From Atrina japonica (lineage: Eukaryota > Mollusca > Bivalvia > Pterioida > Pinnidae): a stretch of 64,000 nt of DNA. Shown piece after piece: positions 1 to 11,760 of this stretch. Numbering within the stretch: the first letter of the stretch is position 1; each line of letters starts with the position of its first letter. A model generated the notes under the pieces. That model made no database searches, was not told where the DNA came from, and saw only the letters and a list, made by a program, of their open reading frames with translations. The stretch lies in NCBI GenBank assembly GCA_030159075.1, contig BROG01000398.1:601723-665722 (forward strand), given 5' to 3'. Both the position numbers and the translations under genes were made by a program.

Positions 1-1756
1 AAACATTAGCTAATAATATATATACTGTAAGCAGCATCACATTGTATATAATGTAAACATTAGCTAATAATACACATGTATACTGTAAGCAGCATCACAT
101 TGTATATAATGTAAAACATTAGCTAATAATACACATTTATACTGTAAAGCAGCATCACATTGTATATAATGTAAACATTAGCTAATAATATATATACTGT
201 AAGCAGCATCATATTGTGTATATAATGTAAACATTAGCTAATAATATATATACTGTAAGCAGCATCACATTGTATAAAATGTAAACATTAGCTAATAATA
301 TATATACTGTAAGCAGCATCACATTGTATAAAATGTAAACATTAGCTAATAATATATATACTGTAAGCAGCATCACATTGTATAAAATGTAAACATTAGC
401 TAATAATATATACTGTAAGCAGCATCACACTGTATATAATGTAAACATTAGCTAATAATATATATACTGTAAGCAGCATCACACTGTATAAAATGTAAAC
501 ATTAGCTAATAATACACATGTATACTGTAAGCAGAATCACATTGTATATAATGTAAATATTAGCTAATAATACACATGTATACTGTAAGCAGCAGCACAT
601 TGTATATAATGTAAACATTAGCTAATAATACACATGTATACTGTAAGCAGCATCACATTGTATATAATGTAAACATTAGCTAATAATACACATTTATACT
701 GTAAGCAGCATCACATTGTATATAATGTAAACATTAGCTAATAATATATATACTGTAAGCAGCATCATATTGTATATAATGTAAACATTAGCTAATAATA
801 TATATACTGTAAGCAGCATCACATTGTATAAAAAGTAAACATTAGCTAATAATACACATTTATACTGTAAGCAGCATCACATTGTGTATAATGTAAACAT
901 TAGCTAATAATACACATTTATACTGTAAGCAGCATCATATTGTATATAATGTAAACATTAGCTAATAATATATATACTGTTAGCAGCATCACATTGTATA
1001 AAATGTAAACATTAGCTAATAATATATATACTGTAAGCAGCATCACATTGTATATAATGTAAACATTAGCTAATAATACACATGTATACTGTAAGCAGCA
1101 TCACATTGTATATAATGTAAACATTAGCTAATAATACACATTTATACTGTAAGCAGCATCACATTGTATATAATGTAAACATTAGCTAATAATATATATA
1201 CTGTAAGCAGCATCATATTGTATATAATGTAAACATTAGCTAATAATATATATACTGTAAGCAGCATCACATTGTATAAAATGTAAACATTAGCTAATAA
1301 TATATATACTGTAAGCAGCATCACATTGTATAAAATGTAAACATTAGCTAATAATATACATATACTGTAAGCAGCATCATCATTGTATAAAATGTAAACA
1401 TTAGCTAATAATAGACATGTATACTGTAAGCAGCATCACACTGTATATATAATGTAAAACATTAGCTAATAATACACATGTATACTGTAAGCAGAATCAC
1501 ATTGTATATAATGTAAAATATTAGCTAATAATACACATGTATACTGTAAGCAGCAGCACATTGTATACTAATGTCAACATTAGCTAATTAATACACATGT
1601 ATAAATGTAAGCAGGACATCACATTGTATAATTATCAACACAAACATTAGCTAATAATACACATGTATACTGTAAGCAGCAGCACATTGTATATAATGTA
1701 AACATTAGCTAATAATACACATGTATACTGTAAGCAGCAGCACATTGTACACTGTA
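1..1756. repeat. Minisatellite, 54-59 bp unit, about 31 copies
   Basis: Head-to-tail units begin AAACATTAGCTAATAATA and continue through CTGTAAGCAGCATCACATTG to ATAATGT. Unit length varies from 54 to 59 bp because of small AT indels (for example ATATATATA versus ACACATGTATA variants). The array runs off the left edge, so its full length is unknown. Copies from about 1560 onward carry more indels, as expected at an array edge. Each unit looks like two diverged 26-28 bp halves related to the 26-bp array that follows. The short minus-strand open frame here is only a product of the repeat. Confidence 0.95.
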
Positions 1757-1796
1757 CTCAATTTTAATTTATTACAAATTAAAAATTAATAAAGGA

Positions 1797-2468
1797 CATA
1801 CTTTAAACATCAACACACTATATATACTGTAAACATCAGCATACAATATATACTTTAAACATAAGCATACAATATATACTTTAAACATAAGCACATAATA
1901 TATACTGTCAACATCAACACACAATATATACTGTAAACATCAGCATACAATATATACTTTAAACATAAGCACATAATATATACTGTAAACATCAGCATAC
2001 AATATATACTTTAAACATAAGCACATAATATATACTGTCAACATCAGCACACAATATATACTGTTCAAATCAGCACAAAATATATTCTTTAAACATAAGC
2101 ACACAATATATATTTTAAACATTAGCACACAATATATACTGTTAATAATAACACACAATACATTCTGTTAACATAAGCACACAATATATTGTGTAAACAT
2201 GAGCACAAATATCTAGGCCTGCTATAAACATTAACACACAATATATACTGTTAACAATAGCACATATTATATACTGTTAACATAAGCACGCAATATAATA
2301 TATACTATAAATATAAGCACATGATATATACTACACTGTTAACATAAGCACAATATATACTGCTTACGTGTTTACAATATACACTGTTAACAGCACACAA
2401 TATACAATGTATACTGTAATTATAAGCACACAATATATACTGTAATTATAAGCACACAATATATACTT
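1797..2468. repeat. Minisatellite, 26-bp unit (left part)
   Basis: About 25 degenerate copies of a 26-bp motif of the form AAACATAAGCACACAATATA followed by TACTGT. Copies diverge more than those of the preceding array. The array is interrupted by a SINE at 2469-2704 and resumes afterwards. Confidence 0.9.
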
Positions 2469-2704
2469 TTTTGTTTGTTTATTGTTGTTTAACGTCCCAC
2501 TAAAGAATCTTTCACTCATATGGAAATGTCACCAAATGTCGGTGAAGGGCTTCAAATTTTGGCCTACGATCGGCACTTACGGCCATTGAACAGTGTCGGC
2601 TCTTTATCGTGCCGACACCTACTGCGACACGGGACTTCGAGTTTTACTCTCTCACCCGAAGGACAGGAAACCAACCCCTCGCCGGCTGGACTCAAACTCA
2701 AGCA
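2469..2704 (-). mobile_element. tRNA-derived SINE, family S1, minus strand, inside the 26-bp array
   Basis: Read on the minus strand, this stretch starts near a tRNA-like head remnant (GAGTTTGAGTCCAGCC, resembling a B box) and ends in a tail with repeated AACA. The body (TTTAACGTCCCACTAAAGAA on the plus strand) matches the reverse complement of 20190-20476. The head is 5'-truncated compared with that copy, because the A-box region is missing. The flanks both read CAATATATACT, which may be a target duplication, but the surrounding array also supplies this sequence. Overlapping short plus-strand open frames are not genes. Confidence 0.8.
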
Positions 2705-2965
2705 ATATATACTGATACATCAGCACACAATATATACTTTAAACATAAGCACAATATACACTGTAAACATAAGCACTCAATATATACTGTTTACGTATTT
2801 AAAATATATACTGTAATCATCTGCACACAATGTATACTGTAAACATCAGCACATAATATATGCTGTAAACATAAGCACACAATATATACTGTTAACATTA
2901 GCAAATGATATTTACTGTCAACATAAACACATAATATATACTGTTATTATAAAACATATATGATA
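2704..2965. repeat. Minisatellite, 26-bp unit (right part)
   Basis: Continuation of the 1797-2468 array after the SINE. Same motif (ACATAAGCACACAATATATA), with increasing divergence towards 2965. Confidence 0.85.
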
Positions 2966-3105
2966 CTAGGTAATTATCTAATCATACATAAATATTGTAT
3001 ATTGTAACATAATTATACAATATAGACATGAACTGTAAACGTAGGTACAGGCTGTTAATAGTAACGTCTAAGGATGTTTATACATTGGAATGGTAACATA
3101 TTTTA

Positions 3106-3195
3106 ATGGTAGAAGTATGTTTTTGGCAACGGAATTTGGAACACTTTGTTGGAATGCTTATGGTCACCAACTGTGTTCCACTGTTAGCCGAATGG
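3106..3195 (+). pseudogene. Reverse-transcriptase fragment (motif B region)
   Basis: The frame from 3106 reads through VGMLMVTNCVPLLAEW at 3148-3195. This aligns by eye with the motif B segment VGIPMGTNCAPLLAD of the better preserved copy at 32.6-33.8 kb. Only about 30 codons are recognisable and both sides decay. It is a 5'- and 3'-truncated remnant of the same retroelement family. Family assignment rests on the motif alone. Confidence 0.6.
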
Positions 3196-3584
3196 TCTCC
3201 TTTTCAAATGGAATATACATTGTTTGAAAAATTCGAAATCAGGCATTTTGATAATAAGAGATATCAACTATGTAGAATAAAGATCTCATTCTTTTGTATT
3301 TAAATGTAATTGCAATATTTGAATACATGTACATTGTATTTTTTTGCTTAATAAAGAAATTAATTGTACATTATTATCTTTACGTATATACTCTCTGAAA
3401 GAAAACGACCAGTCATCAATAGTGTCGTCTTTAGAATTTTAATCTTTTCTCATACCATTTCTTTCTTTCAGAACTCTACATCTTTCAAATTTGATCTCAG
3501 TTGATGAAATCTTACAGTATCTAACAATAACGGTTATCTTGGACATTTTTTATGCTTTCTACAAAGCTTTTAATCATTATTACA

Positions 3585-3665
3585 TTATAACCGGGTTTTC
3601 TCCCCACCATTAAAATCTGGCCGCCACTGTAGTACTGAAAAATTGTCGAGTGTTACGCAAAACGC
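3585..3665 (+). mobile_element. SINE family S2, tail fragment
   Basis: Contains ATAACCGGGTTTTCTCCCCA, CACCATTAAAATCTGGCCGC and a GTGTTACGCAAAACG end. These match the 3' part of the fuller copy at 4064-4290. The tRNA-like head is absent, which fits a 5'-truncated insertion or later deletion. Confidence 0.65.
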
Positions 3666-4063
3666 TCCAAAATGAAAAATATATGTATAATTGTTGTAAG
3701 ATACAGTTTATATAATTTGAATTTGAGTGCATAACACCACACTTCACAATTTCTAAACTGACACAATGCAGGATATAACTTTATATTGATAATTTGTAAT
3801 GATTGCAGCCTTTAAGATTATTATAACAGCAAAATTCATGGAAGAAAATTTAAGTTGAATTCGACAAAGCACGTGTAATTTCAATGGTCAGTGAGGTGGA
3901 GTGACATTACCCCCAAAGGATAAGTGGATGGAGAGTATCTGTAAATATGTGCAGAAAATGCAACAAAAAGTCAATACATTAACAATAATTGAGTACATTA
4001 AACTCTTTCAAAATTTAACAATGGATTTTACAATTACCCGTGGGGGGTGGGGGGTGGGGGGGA

Positions 4064-4290
4064 GGGTCTTCGTGACCGAGTGGTTGGGGCATCGTACATT
4101 GAACCATGGAGTCTCTCACTTCTGGTTAGCGCAGGTTTGAACCCCACTAGATAAAGTTTGCCAGTTTACTTATATTATGGAATGCCGATGGTCTCTTCCC
4201 GGGCACGTTGTAACCGAGTTCTCTCATCCACCATTAAAATCTGGCGGCCACCATGTAACTGAAAATTGATGAGTGTGTCGTAAAAAACTT
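4064..4290 (+). mobile_element. tRNA-derived SINE, family S2 (best plus-strand copy)
   Basis: The head TGACCGAGTGGTTGGGGC fits an RNA polymerase III A box of Leu/Ser tRNA type. GGTTTGAACCCC about 55 bases later fits a B box with one mismatch. The body runs through TTTGCCAGTTTAC, CTGGCGGCCACCATG and GTGTGTCGTAAAA. Other copies or fragments lie at 3585, 14560, 29694, 30165, 41295 and 63390. The overlapping 79-codon open frame is not a gene. Confidence 0.8.
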
Positions 4291-4689
4291 CAAAATTCAA
4301 AAATTTCATTTACCAGATGTTTTGTATCTTAAATGTTATTTCGACAGGATACGGTGGTAATGTTAGAGTCCAATTTGTACTTTTGTGAACAGTTATAATT
4401 TTCTATTGATATATGTATCATTGTTTTATGTGTTTCATTATAACTCATATGATACGACGGTGTTGATTTTGCCATGCTATGCAAGGTTACGATTAGATAT
4501 TGTCACGTGAATCTTAATTAGGAAATTGAATGTATGTACAATTTTGCGAAGCCAAATCATATTGAACATCTGTTTCATTATGATTGCTATAATACGAAAT
4601 GATTAGCATTATCATGGTATGTAAGGTGAATAACGTACAATTAAGGCTCAGGTGACCGTTAAGGCCTGTTAGCCCTTCGTGTCAGTAAA

Positions 4690-5150
4690 AAGTTATCCTT
4701 ACACATTTAGTCAACAGTTATAGCTCTGATTCTACACATAAATACACAAAAGATGCGTGTATTTCTCTTCGGAAACTTTTGGATCAGAAAAAGAAAAAGA
4801 AAGAAAGAAAAAAAAAACAATTGTGGCATTTGACAGTTAGATATATCGACAATATTTTGTCAATAAATAATGACAATTTTCATGCTCATATGTACCCGAT
4901 ATATCCTAACTAACCAAAAATTGAAGACGCCACAGAATCGGGCACATGTTTCCTTCGTGGACATTTTACTTCCTGTAGACTCAAAAACCACCGTGATGAT
5001 TTCTACTGTTCCACAAAGCATCAATACCCCGTTAATCCCCTCTATATGGTCTTTATTTCTCGTAGCTAATCCGATATGTAAAAAACTTGTTCAATATATG
5101 ACCAATTCATATACAGAGGCAGATTACTTAGTGATGAGTTTTCATCATAA
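4690..5150 (+). pseudogene. Reverse-transcriptase remnant (motif C to C-terminus)
   Basis: Near 4725 the bases encode SDSTHKYT, also present in the copy at 33.4 kb. From 4839, RYIDNILSINNDNFHAHM matches the motif C block RYIDDVLSFNND, with the second catalytic Asp replaced by Asn. After several frame changes, 5100-5141 reads DQFIYRGRLLSDEF, the C-terminal block also seen at 16.8 kb. The segment is therefore one decayed copy spanning motif C to near the end of the protein, with many frameshifts. The 111-codon frame at 4870-5205 overlaps it and is not a separate gene. Confidence 0.7.
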
Positions 5151-5209
5151 ATATATGAGTCAAATTTTCGCTGACTTTATTACCATGTTTGCAATGTTTC
5201 ACTAACTGA

Positions 5210-5527
5210 ATTGACCTGTCGCCAAAAGCCCCTTTTGGCAAACTTTTTCATTATGACGTCACAATTAAATGGTCCATCAAACACTTGTATGATTATGACA
5301 TCACAATTGAATGACGTCAAAGCACATGGACAGTCATGTGCAATACACTTGGCGATAGGTTAATTGACCTATCGCCAAATGTCTGACACGAGGCTCTCAA
5401 TGTGCGTTTTTGATTCGATTGTGACGTCATAATAACACGTATGCTTGACGGGTCATTTGGTTGTGACATCATAATGGAAAAGTTTGCCAAAAGGTGCCGT
5501 GTCAGGCATTTGGTGATAGGTCAATTG
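5210..5527. mobile_element. Two head-to-head palindromic (MITE-like) elements
   Basis: Three boundaries carry the same terminal motif, AATTGACCTATCGCCAAATG or its reverse complement: about 5211, the perfect palindrome at 5350-5384 (TTGGCGATAGG, 8-base spacer, CCTATCGCCAA) and about 5508-5526. The outer arms also match further in: CCTTTTGGCAAACTTTTTCA at 5231 and its inverse near 5478. This looks like two inverted-repeat elements sharing a central junction. The interior has three TGACGTCA octamers (5254, 5312, 5422). No coding capacity is seen. Confidence 0.75.
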
Positions 5528-5539
5528 TCGAGTAGCCTG

Positions 5540-6035
5540 TTCTATAGTAATTGTTGTATAATAATTATTGTATAGTAATTGTTGTATAGTAATTGTTGTA
5601 TAGTACATGTTGTTAAGTAATCGTTGTATAGAACATGTTGTATAGTACATGTTGTATAGTACATGCTGTATAGTACTTGTTGTATAGTACATGTTGTAAA
5701 GTAATTGTTGTATAGTACTTGTTGTATAGTACATGTTGTAAAGTAATTGTTGTATAGTAATTGTTGTATAGTACATGTTGTACAGTTCATGTTGTACAGT
5801 AATTGCTGTATGGTAATTGTTGTATAGTACATGTTGTATAGTAATTGTTGTATAGTACATGTTGTACAGTTCATGTTGTACAGTAATTGTTGTATGGTAA
5901 TTGTTGTATAGTACATGTTGTATAGTCATTGTTGTATAGTACATGTTGTACAGTTCATGTTGTACAGTAATTGTTGTATGGTAATTGTTGTATAGTACAT
6001 GTTGTATAGTAATAGTTCTATGGTAATTGTTGAAT
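5540..6035. repeat. 14-bp satellite with 84-bp higher-order repeat
   Basis: About 35 copies of TGTTGTATAGTAAT or TGTTGTATAGTACA. The variant CAGTTCATG recurs at 5783, 5867 and 5951, exactly 84 bp apart, giving a six-unit higher-order repeat. Long minus-strand open frames of YTTITIQQLLYN type arise because three 14-bp units equal 14 codons. They are not considered genes. Confidence 0.93.
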
Positions 6036-6109
6036 CGTTTATAATGATTGTAACGAGGATTTATTCTTATTTGTTTATATATGCGTTTGACTGTGGACTC
6101 GTAGGGTGT

Positions 6110-6215
6110 GACCGGTTGAACAGGGGATACTTACTCAGTGGCACCTGAACTCACATCTGGCTTTTCTGGATGGCAATGCTTGTCCAATTTTTGCCATTGT
6201 CATAAACTCCTGAAC
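6110..6215 (+). repeat. Dispersed tail-type repeat, fragment
   Basis: Contains GGGATACTTACTC, GGCACCTGAACTCACATCTG and GCTTGTCCAATTTTTGCC. Similar blocks occur at 17790, 24455 and 24603. The repeat may be a 3' piece of the retroelement family, because a related block directly follows a reverse-transcriptase C-terminus at 16885. Confidence 0.4.
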
Positions 6216-6239
6216 GTCCTTTGTGTTTTTATACCTGAA

Positions 6240-7020
6240 TTGTTGCAGTACTGTCTGATATTGACCGTTTGGAATTTCTGGTTAAATATTTTTAACAAAG
6301 AAATATACCAGATAATGTAAAAATTAAATTATGTATACAATTAATTAATCAAAATTACAGACGATGCCCACAAGCATTAGCAAAAATATACGAAACATAC
6401 ATTTTTCCATTAGAAATTCAACATTGAGATATATAAACGTTCTAACTTATAAGGTAATTTGTTGTAGACTCTTTGCTTGAGGTTGTAAATCGTAGCATCT
6501 GAATCCGTAATGAATACATGGCGACAGAAATTAATCTGAAATAAAAAGGTAATCGCAACATATTTATCCATGAGGAAAATTAACAATTAACATTACTCCC
6601 ACAGAATATACATTATGTTTACACGTAAAAACTAAAGTACATAGAACATAAAGAAATTATAAGTGTGTACGCATTATATCTCCAGCTATAGCTGCGTATG
6701 TATCGGTGCAAAAACGTGACACTATTTTCATGATTTTAGTCGGTACGTAGAAAGTAGGTCTTAGCTCATCAGCCATTGAGAAGTAATGAACTATTTTATA
6801 AATTAATGATTTAGGCCAGTCCAAATTTGTTTTTAGGGGCAGATGAGTTAAATCATGGACGTAATAAAATCATTATCTCCTAAAAAACCAATACAGGGTA
6901 CTTACAACACTGAGCTTCTTGTAATGTGATCTTTGGACATCCTTTATCATCCATTTCATCCACGATCATGAACAGGATTATTTAGAATAAAATTTGTCAT
7001 GGAATATTATTATATATTTA
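6240..7020. other. No recognisable feature
   Basis: AT-rich sequence without a convincing exon or array. A weak copy of a short inverted-end repeat (AATGATTTAGGCCAGT through TTAGGGGCAGATGAGTTAA, about 6810-6852) matches part of 59380-59470. Confidence 0.5.
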
Positions 7021-7027
7021 TATAGAA

Positions 7028-7085
7028 GATAAGACCGTCTTGAGAATTATGACTTTGGTATTATGTTTATAATATTTGTAGTCTA
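7028..7085 (+). repeat. Dispersed repeat D, fragment
   Basis: GACCGTCTTGAGAATTATGA followed by CTTTGGTATTATGTTTATAA matches the end of the copies at 9258 and 29139. Only this terminal part is present. Confidence 0.55.
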
Positions 7086-7232
7086 ATCCTAAATACATCC
7101 GGTGTTTATTATCCAATTTGAAAAGTAGCAATTACACAGAACATATTATACTTCTGTTTAATACATTTTTATATTTTTACCTTTGACCTTTTCATCGAAC
7201 TCGAAAAATTTCCATGGAACATTTGTGACGTT

Positions 7233-7372
7233 GACTACTTTCGGGCACCTGGTTCCTTCCCTTTCAGATTCGCAATTGTTCTTCACGTTAAGACTGTTAT
7301 TATATATATCCCATTTGGCGTATTCTAATGGACTTGGAATTTAGACGATCCATGGGTACTTATTCATTTTAA
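7233..7372 (+). mobile_element. Retroelement 3'-tail fragment (copy 1)
   Basis: Contains CACCTGGTTCCTTCCC, GATTCGCAATTGTTCTTCAC, CCCATTTGGCGTATTCTAAT and TACTTATTCA. The same block occurs at 7960 on this strand, at 21085 on the minus strand, and downstream of the reverse-transcriptase C-terminus at 26665-27080 on the minus strand. The shared sequence stops at the TACTTCTTCA-like end in all four, which suggests a real element terminus. Confidence 0.6.
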
Positions 7373-7959
7373 TCAGTAAAGCTACAAGGCATTACTGCTA
7401 TAACTCAACTAGTTGGTTGAAAAGACCAATTGTACTTTGTAGGTTTCACACCATTTTATACAATATCTGACCTCTTAATGACCTTTCCCCCTTGATCTTC
7501 AGCTTCAACTCTATCTCAAAACATTTACCTTTGACCCATTGTCCTCGACATTTCCACAAAGGAATTGCTTGATGCTGAAGAATCGCGTTTCTTAGCTTTA
7601 TAGTATATAAGGTGTACTGATCTTGTACAATGTATATTTGCTTCAACGTTAGATATGATGAGTGACAGATATAATTAAATGACCTATTGTTTAATGATTT
7701 ACTCCCAAGAAACATAAAATTAGCCCTATGGCCACAATGTTCTGGCCAGAGTAAATAACCATACACTAGATTGATGATCTAGTACATACCAGACGGTAAA
7801 TACTCTATGTAACGTTTTGTACCATGATGGTAAGATGTATAAACAAAGTGCAATGACTTGATGTGAAAAATTGCTGCACAACACAAACATTTGTACATAT
7901 ATCATGAATTCCTAATGATGACTTACAAAGGTGCTAATGATAGTCAAATGTTGTTCCTT

Positions 7960-8072
7960 CCGGACACCTGGTTCCATTTCGTTTGGGATTTGCAAATGTT
8001 CATCGTCTTGAGATCGTTTTAATATCCAATTTGTCGTGTTCTTGAACTTGGAGTTTCGATTTGTACTTCTTC
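7960..8072 (+). mobile_element. Retroelement 3'-tail fragment (copy 2)
   Basis: TTCCGGACACCTGGTTCCAT, GGGATTTGCAAATGTTCATC, CAATTTGTCGTGTTCTTGAA and TACTTCTTCATGA follow the same order as copy 1. No coding remains in it. Confidence 0.6.
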
Positions 8073-8631
8073 ATGATACTTTGTTATTTCACAAAAGATA
8101 CAGGACAAACGTAAGAAAGACCAGATACTGTAAACGTGGATATTTCCGCGTGTTGTTGAATACGCGATGTCACAACTTAAAGTGAGCAGTCTGTGGGTCT
8201 GGTACGGGGAGGGGGTTAATCTACACGCAAAACTCTCCATCCACGCGTAAAATAATTTCACGCTTACAGTAATCTATTGACGAACCGTATATTGATTCAA
8301 GATCATGACATATACACAACCACTGTACTTTGCACTTTCAGAGATCATATTGATAATTCATATTTTGGTGAATGGGACAAGTGCCGGGACATGAACTTTT
8401 GTAATGAGGCAATAAGGATATACGGATGCATTTTTACATATCATATGGCCGTTATAAACTAACATATAATATTTTATTTTCGGAAAATATTATTTTTGAT
8501 AGAGCTTTTACATTTCCTTGTGAAGAAATTAATTCTGAACAATCTCAAACACTCACATACTCAAATTCTCTCTGTCTCTGTCTCTCTCTCTCTTTCATAT
8601 CGTAAAATGAAAAATTAAAAACTGGGGATAT

Positions 8632-8632
8632 C

Positions 8633-8707
<75 letters not shown>
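8632..8707. repeat. (AT)n microsatellite
   Basis: Uninterrupted alternating AT of about 75 bp, preceded at 8566-8595 by a TCTC-rich stretch. The IYIYIY open frames over it are artefacts. Confidence 0.98.
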
Positions 8708-8708
<1 letters not shown>

Positions 8709-9257
8709 CTTGAAGTCTTGTAATGCACAGTAAAATATGTACTCCCGCTGTGAGACTCAATTTTACTCGTGTGACATCTTTGGGACAAACTTGTATCTTG
8801 AGACTACGAGAGTGCTACAAACAACAAATAAATATATCTTGTCATCGATATTTCATTGAAAGATGATAACAAACGTATCTTCAAGAGCTACTTCACTGTC
8901 AAACGACTTAAAATACAGGTTGGTCATACTTGAGAACTTTCCCTCCAAGATATTCTGTGAAAAGGATTTGAAATATTCAACTTGAACAAAACACATATGT
9001 GTATATGGCATATGAAATGTGCCAGTTTTTTTGTATGACGAGTAAATAAAACCTGTCTCTTTTGATTTCTGTACATAGATGGCACACAGGAAAGTCAAAA
9101 TTCAAAATATGACAAATGACAAAATGTACTGTTTCCCGGCTAGGACATCATTCCAAAAATATCTAGTTACCTGGTTTTATTTTAAACCTGCTTTGACGGC
9201 GGCAGTTCACATTCAAATCTTTCCAAACTTGTATTTGTTTCTACAAATCGTTTATCG

Positions 9258-9390
9258 CTATACAGTTAGATTTATTACTTGGCCTTGTATGATACCATTT
9301 TCCCTTTAGAAAATCTATAATTTTAAATTGGAGCTCAACTGACCGTCTTGAGAATTTTAACTTTGGTTTTATGTTTAGAATATTTATCGA
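9258..9390 (+). repeat. Dispersed repeat D
   Basis: The block GGCCTTGTATGATACCATTT, AAATTGGAGCTCAACTGA, CGTCTTGAGAATTTTAACTT and GGTTTTATGTTTAGAATATT recurs inverted at 29139-29310 and in part at 7028 and 29853. The order of blocks is the same in each, so this is one family. The 76-codon frame at 9079-9309 overlaps its left side and is not recognised. Confidence 0.6.
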
Positions 9391-11505
9391 AAATTTATAT
9401 AGTATCTATCAGGAAAAGTGTTGTGTGTAGTATTTGTTAGTTTAGATACTGGTCTGGGACTAGTAGCCTGCTAGGACCAGTAAGCAGCTTTTACGTTATT
9501 TCGGCTATATTGAACATGATTAATATATAATAAAATGATGTCAAGTGATATTATATCCGTATCATCAATTAGATTTAAAACTCAATGAGGAAATTAAATT
9601 TGACTTTGACTTTTTTTATATTTGCTTTACACTACCTTATCGTCTGTTATATACTTTATACACATGTTTTTGAAGTTGCATTTTTTGAAAATTCTTAAAT
9701 CAACTAAACCTATTATAATTCAAAGAGTCAAATTAGTACATGTGTACCTGTAGAATTAATTGGATATCACTGTCAGAGATAACGGTTTATATTTCTTAAC
9801 ATCTGTAGTATACACGTTAAGCGTAAATAGAAACAAATCTAACATGTTCTATGACGTCATACGTTGGGAAATAAATCACAACCTTGGCGGATCTTTTTGA
9901 CCAATATCATCTGACTGGATCAAGAACACACACTGGACTTACTCATAAATTATACAGATTAAAGGACAAGCATTTAAGCGTAGACCAAATTGAAGTATAT
10001 TATTCCGGTTTTTCCTGATTAATACAAATGTAATTGTAATATCAGGACCACAAATAGATACTCTGATATACATTGCATTTTGTCAGATATTTTAATCATC
10101 TAAACTTACAACAATCAATGGAAATTAATCTTCTTTGCTCACTCAGTGTAGAAAAATGGGTGTTCGGAAGTGAAGCGTAAAGCCCGCCTTAAAGTGCTTG
10201 ATTGGTATTTTGATATAATTCTTATCAATCCTGTTGATTCACTCATTATTGTAGGCATATACTAGTAGGTGTTCAAAGATGCTGCTTATGATCTTCCTAA
10301 ATGTTCGCATTCACTTTTAGAACTTCGGTACTGAAAATTATATACACTCTTCTAAGTTGTTACAATGTCTTCAGTAATAACATAACAAGAAGACGACCCC
10401 GGTCGCGAGACTAGTGGTGTCCGGGAATATCAATTATCAATGGGCACAGGGTAACCGTGGGGAATGAGAGCTAACTAGAATTTCTCCAAACTGAAGAATC
10501 AAAATGTGAACTGTAATGTCCCATACTAAACTTGATACTTTCCTTTCGCCATACTATGTTATCTCCATATATTTAGGCCGCAAGCCCGCTGATGAAACAA
10601 TACATTTGAAATGTGTATCATTCTTCTTTTTTCATGTTTTTGTCAGATAATTCCTACTGTAGTCATCTTTCTGACGAGATTTAAAAACCTCCATGTTACA
10701 GCAATTGTAGCAAATCCCTCTCACAACATAGACATCAGTTCATAGCACCGCTAAAATTTGTGGCACTTGTAGGTACCTACATCTAGGTATTTGTGACATC
10801 ATTGAAGTGAAACAAATCTTAAGTAACAATAAAACAAAATAAATATCTATAATGGTCTTCAGCTTTCACTTGATTTGTTTTTAATTGACCCTTTCAAAAG
10901 CAATCTTATAATTGTTGGGTCGAACATGGCAAAAGAATTTCAGCCTTTAGTATTAAAACCGCAATTCAAAACTCTTTGTTACAAATGTCAATAATTCAAA
11001 TTCTAATTTTGAAAAATTAATAAAAATTTTGTTCATTGGTTGAATTTCAAACACCTTTGAAATCCCATTTTTGTATCAATAAAGAGACATACTAGTAACT
11101 AATACTGGCCTTTAACGTAAAGTAAGTGCATTTAGTGCAATTAGGGATAGTTATTAACCGGTACTCGATGAAATGAAACTAACCCGATTCTTAATCATCC
11201 ATATCTACGCGACTTCGAGTGATTTGATAGGTCTTCACTATGAAGAACTTATCAGTGTATGACGTTGAAAAAAAAAACTTAATACAAATTCCAGAAATTT
11301 AACGTATATCTGTTTATATCCATTGAAAATTAAACGACGACAAAATTTGAAAGGGGGATATCTTAAATCCATGCGTTTTATATAAGTAAATAAAACATAA
11401 TACCATTGAGTGACATTTTAAAAATCAGAAGGTTGTTGTCAGACAGGCTATAACAGTTAATGGTTGTCCTCCACAAAATGCTGGACATACAAAAGTTTTC
11501 TGATA
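9391..11505. other. No recognisable feature
   Basis: About 2.1 kb of AT-rich sequence without long open frames, tandem arrays or recognised mobile-element motifs. Small exons of an unknown gene cannot be excluded by eye. Confidence 0.5.
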
Positions 11506-11509
11506 TTAT

Positions 11510-11513
11510 CTAC

Positions 11514-11596
<83 letters not shown>
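11510..11596. repeat. (AT)n microsatellite
   Basis: About 85 bp of uninterrupted AT dinucleotides. Confidence 0.98.
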
Positions 11597-11600
<4 letters not shown>

Positions 11601-11611
11601 ATACAGAAACA

Positions 11612-11760
11612 TGTCGAATTATACGATTTTAGGGGTATTTTATTTTGATTAACGTCGAATTATACGGGTCTTTTGGTTATTTTGTTTTACGTCAAATTAT
11701 ACGGTTTTCGGGCTATTTTATTTTTAAGGTGAATCATACAGTTTTGGATTATTTTCTCTT
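11612..11760. repeat. Degenerate ~40-bp tandem repeat, 4 copies
   Basis: GTCGAATTATACGATTTTAG, GTCGAATTATACGGGTCTTT, GTCAAATTATACGGTTTTCG and GTGAATCATACAGTTTTGGA occur in series. Each is followed by a T-rich stretch (TATTTTATTTT). Confidence 0.75.

Noticed and set aside
5453..5944. 163- and 124-codon minus-strand frames
   Set aside because: Produced by the 14-bp satellite, since three units make 14 codons.
7446..7766. 106-codon minus-strand frame
   Set aside because: No recognisable family, no splice or promoter context, and parts resemble nearby repeated sequence.
8545..8760. IYIYIY-type open frames over AT microsatellites (also 11460, 12404, 19530, 19598, 21890)
   Set aside because: Pure dinucleotide repeats read as alternating Ile-Tyr; not genes.
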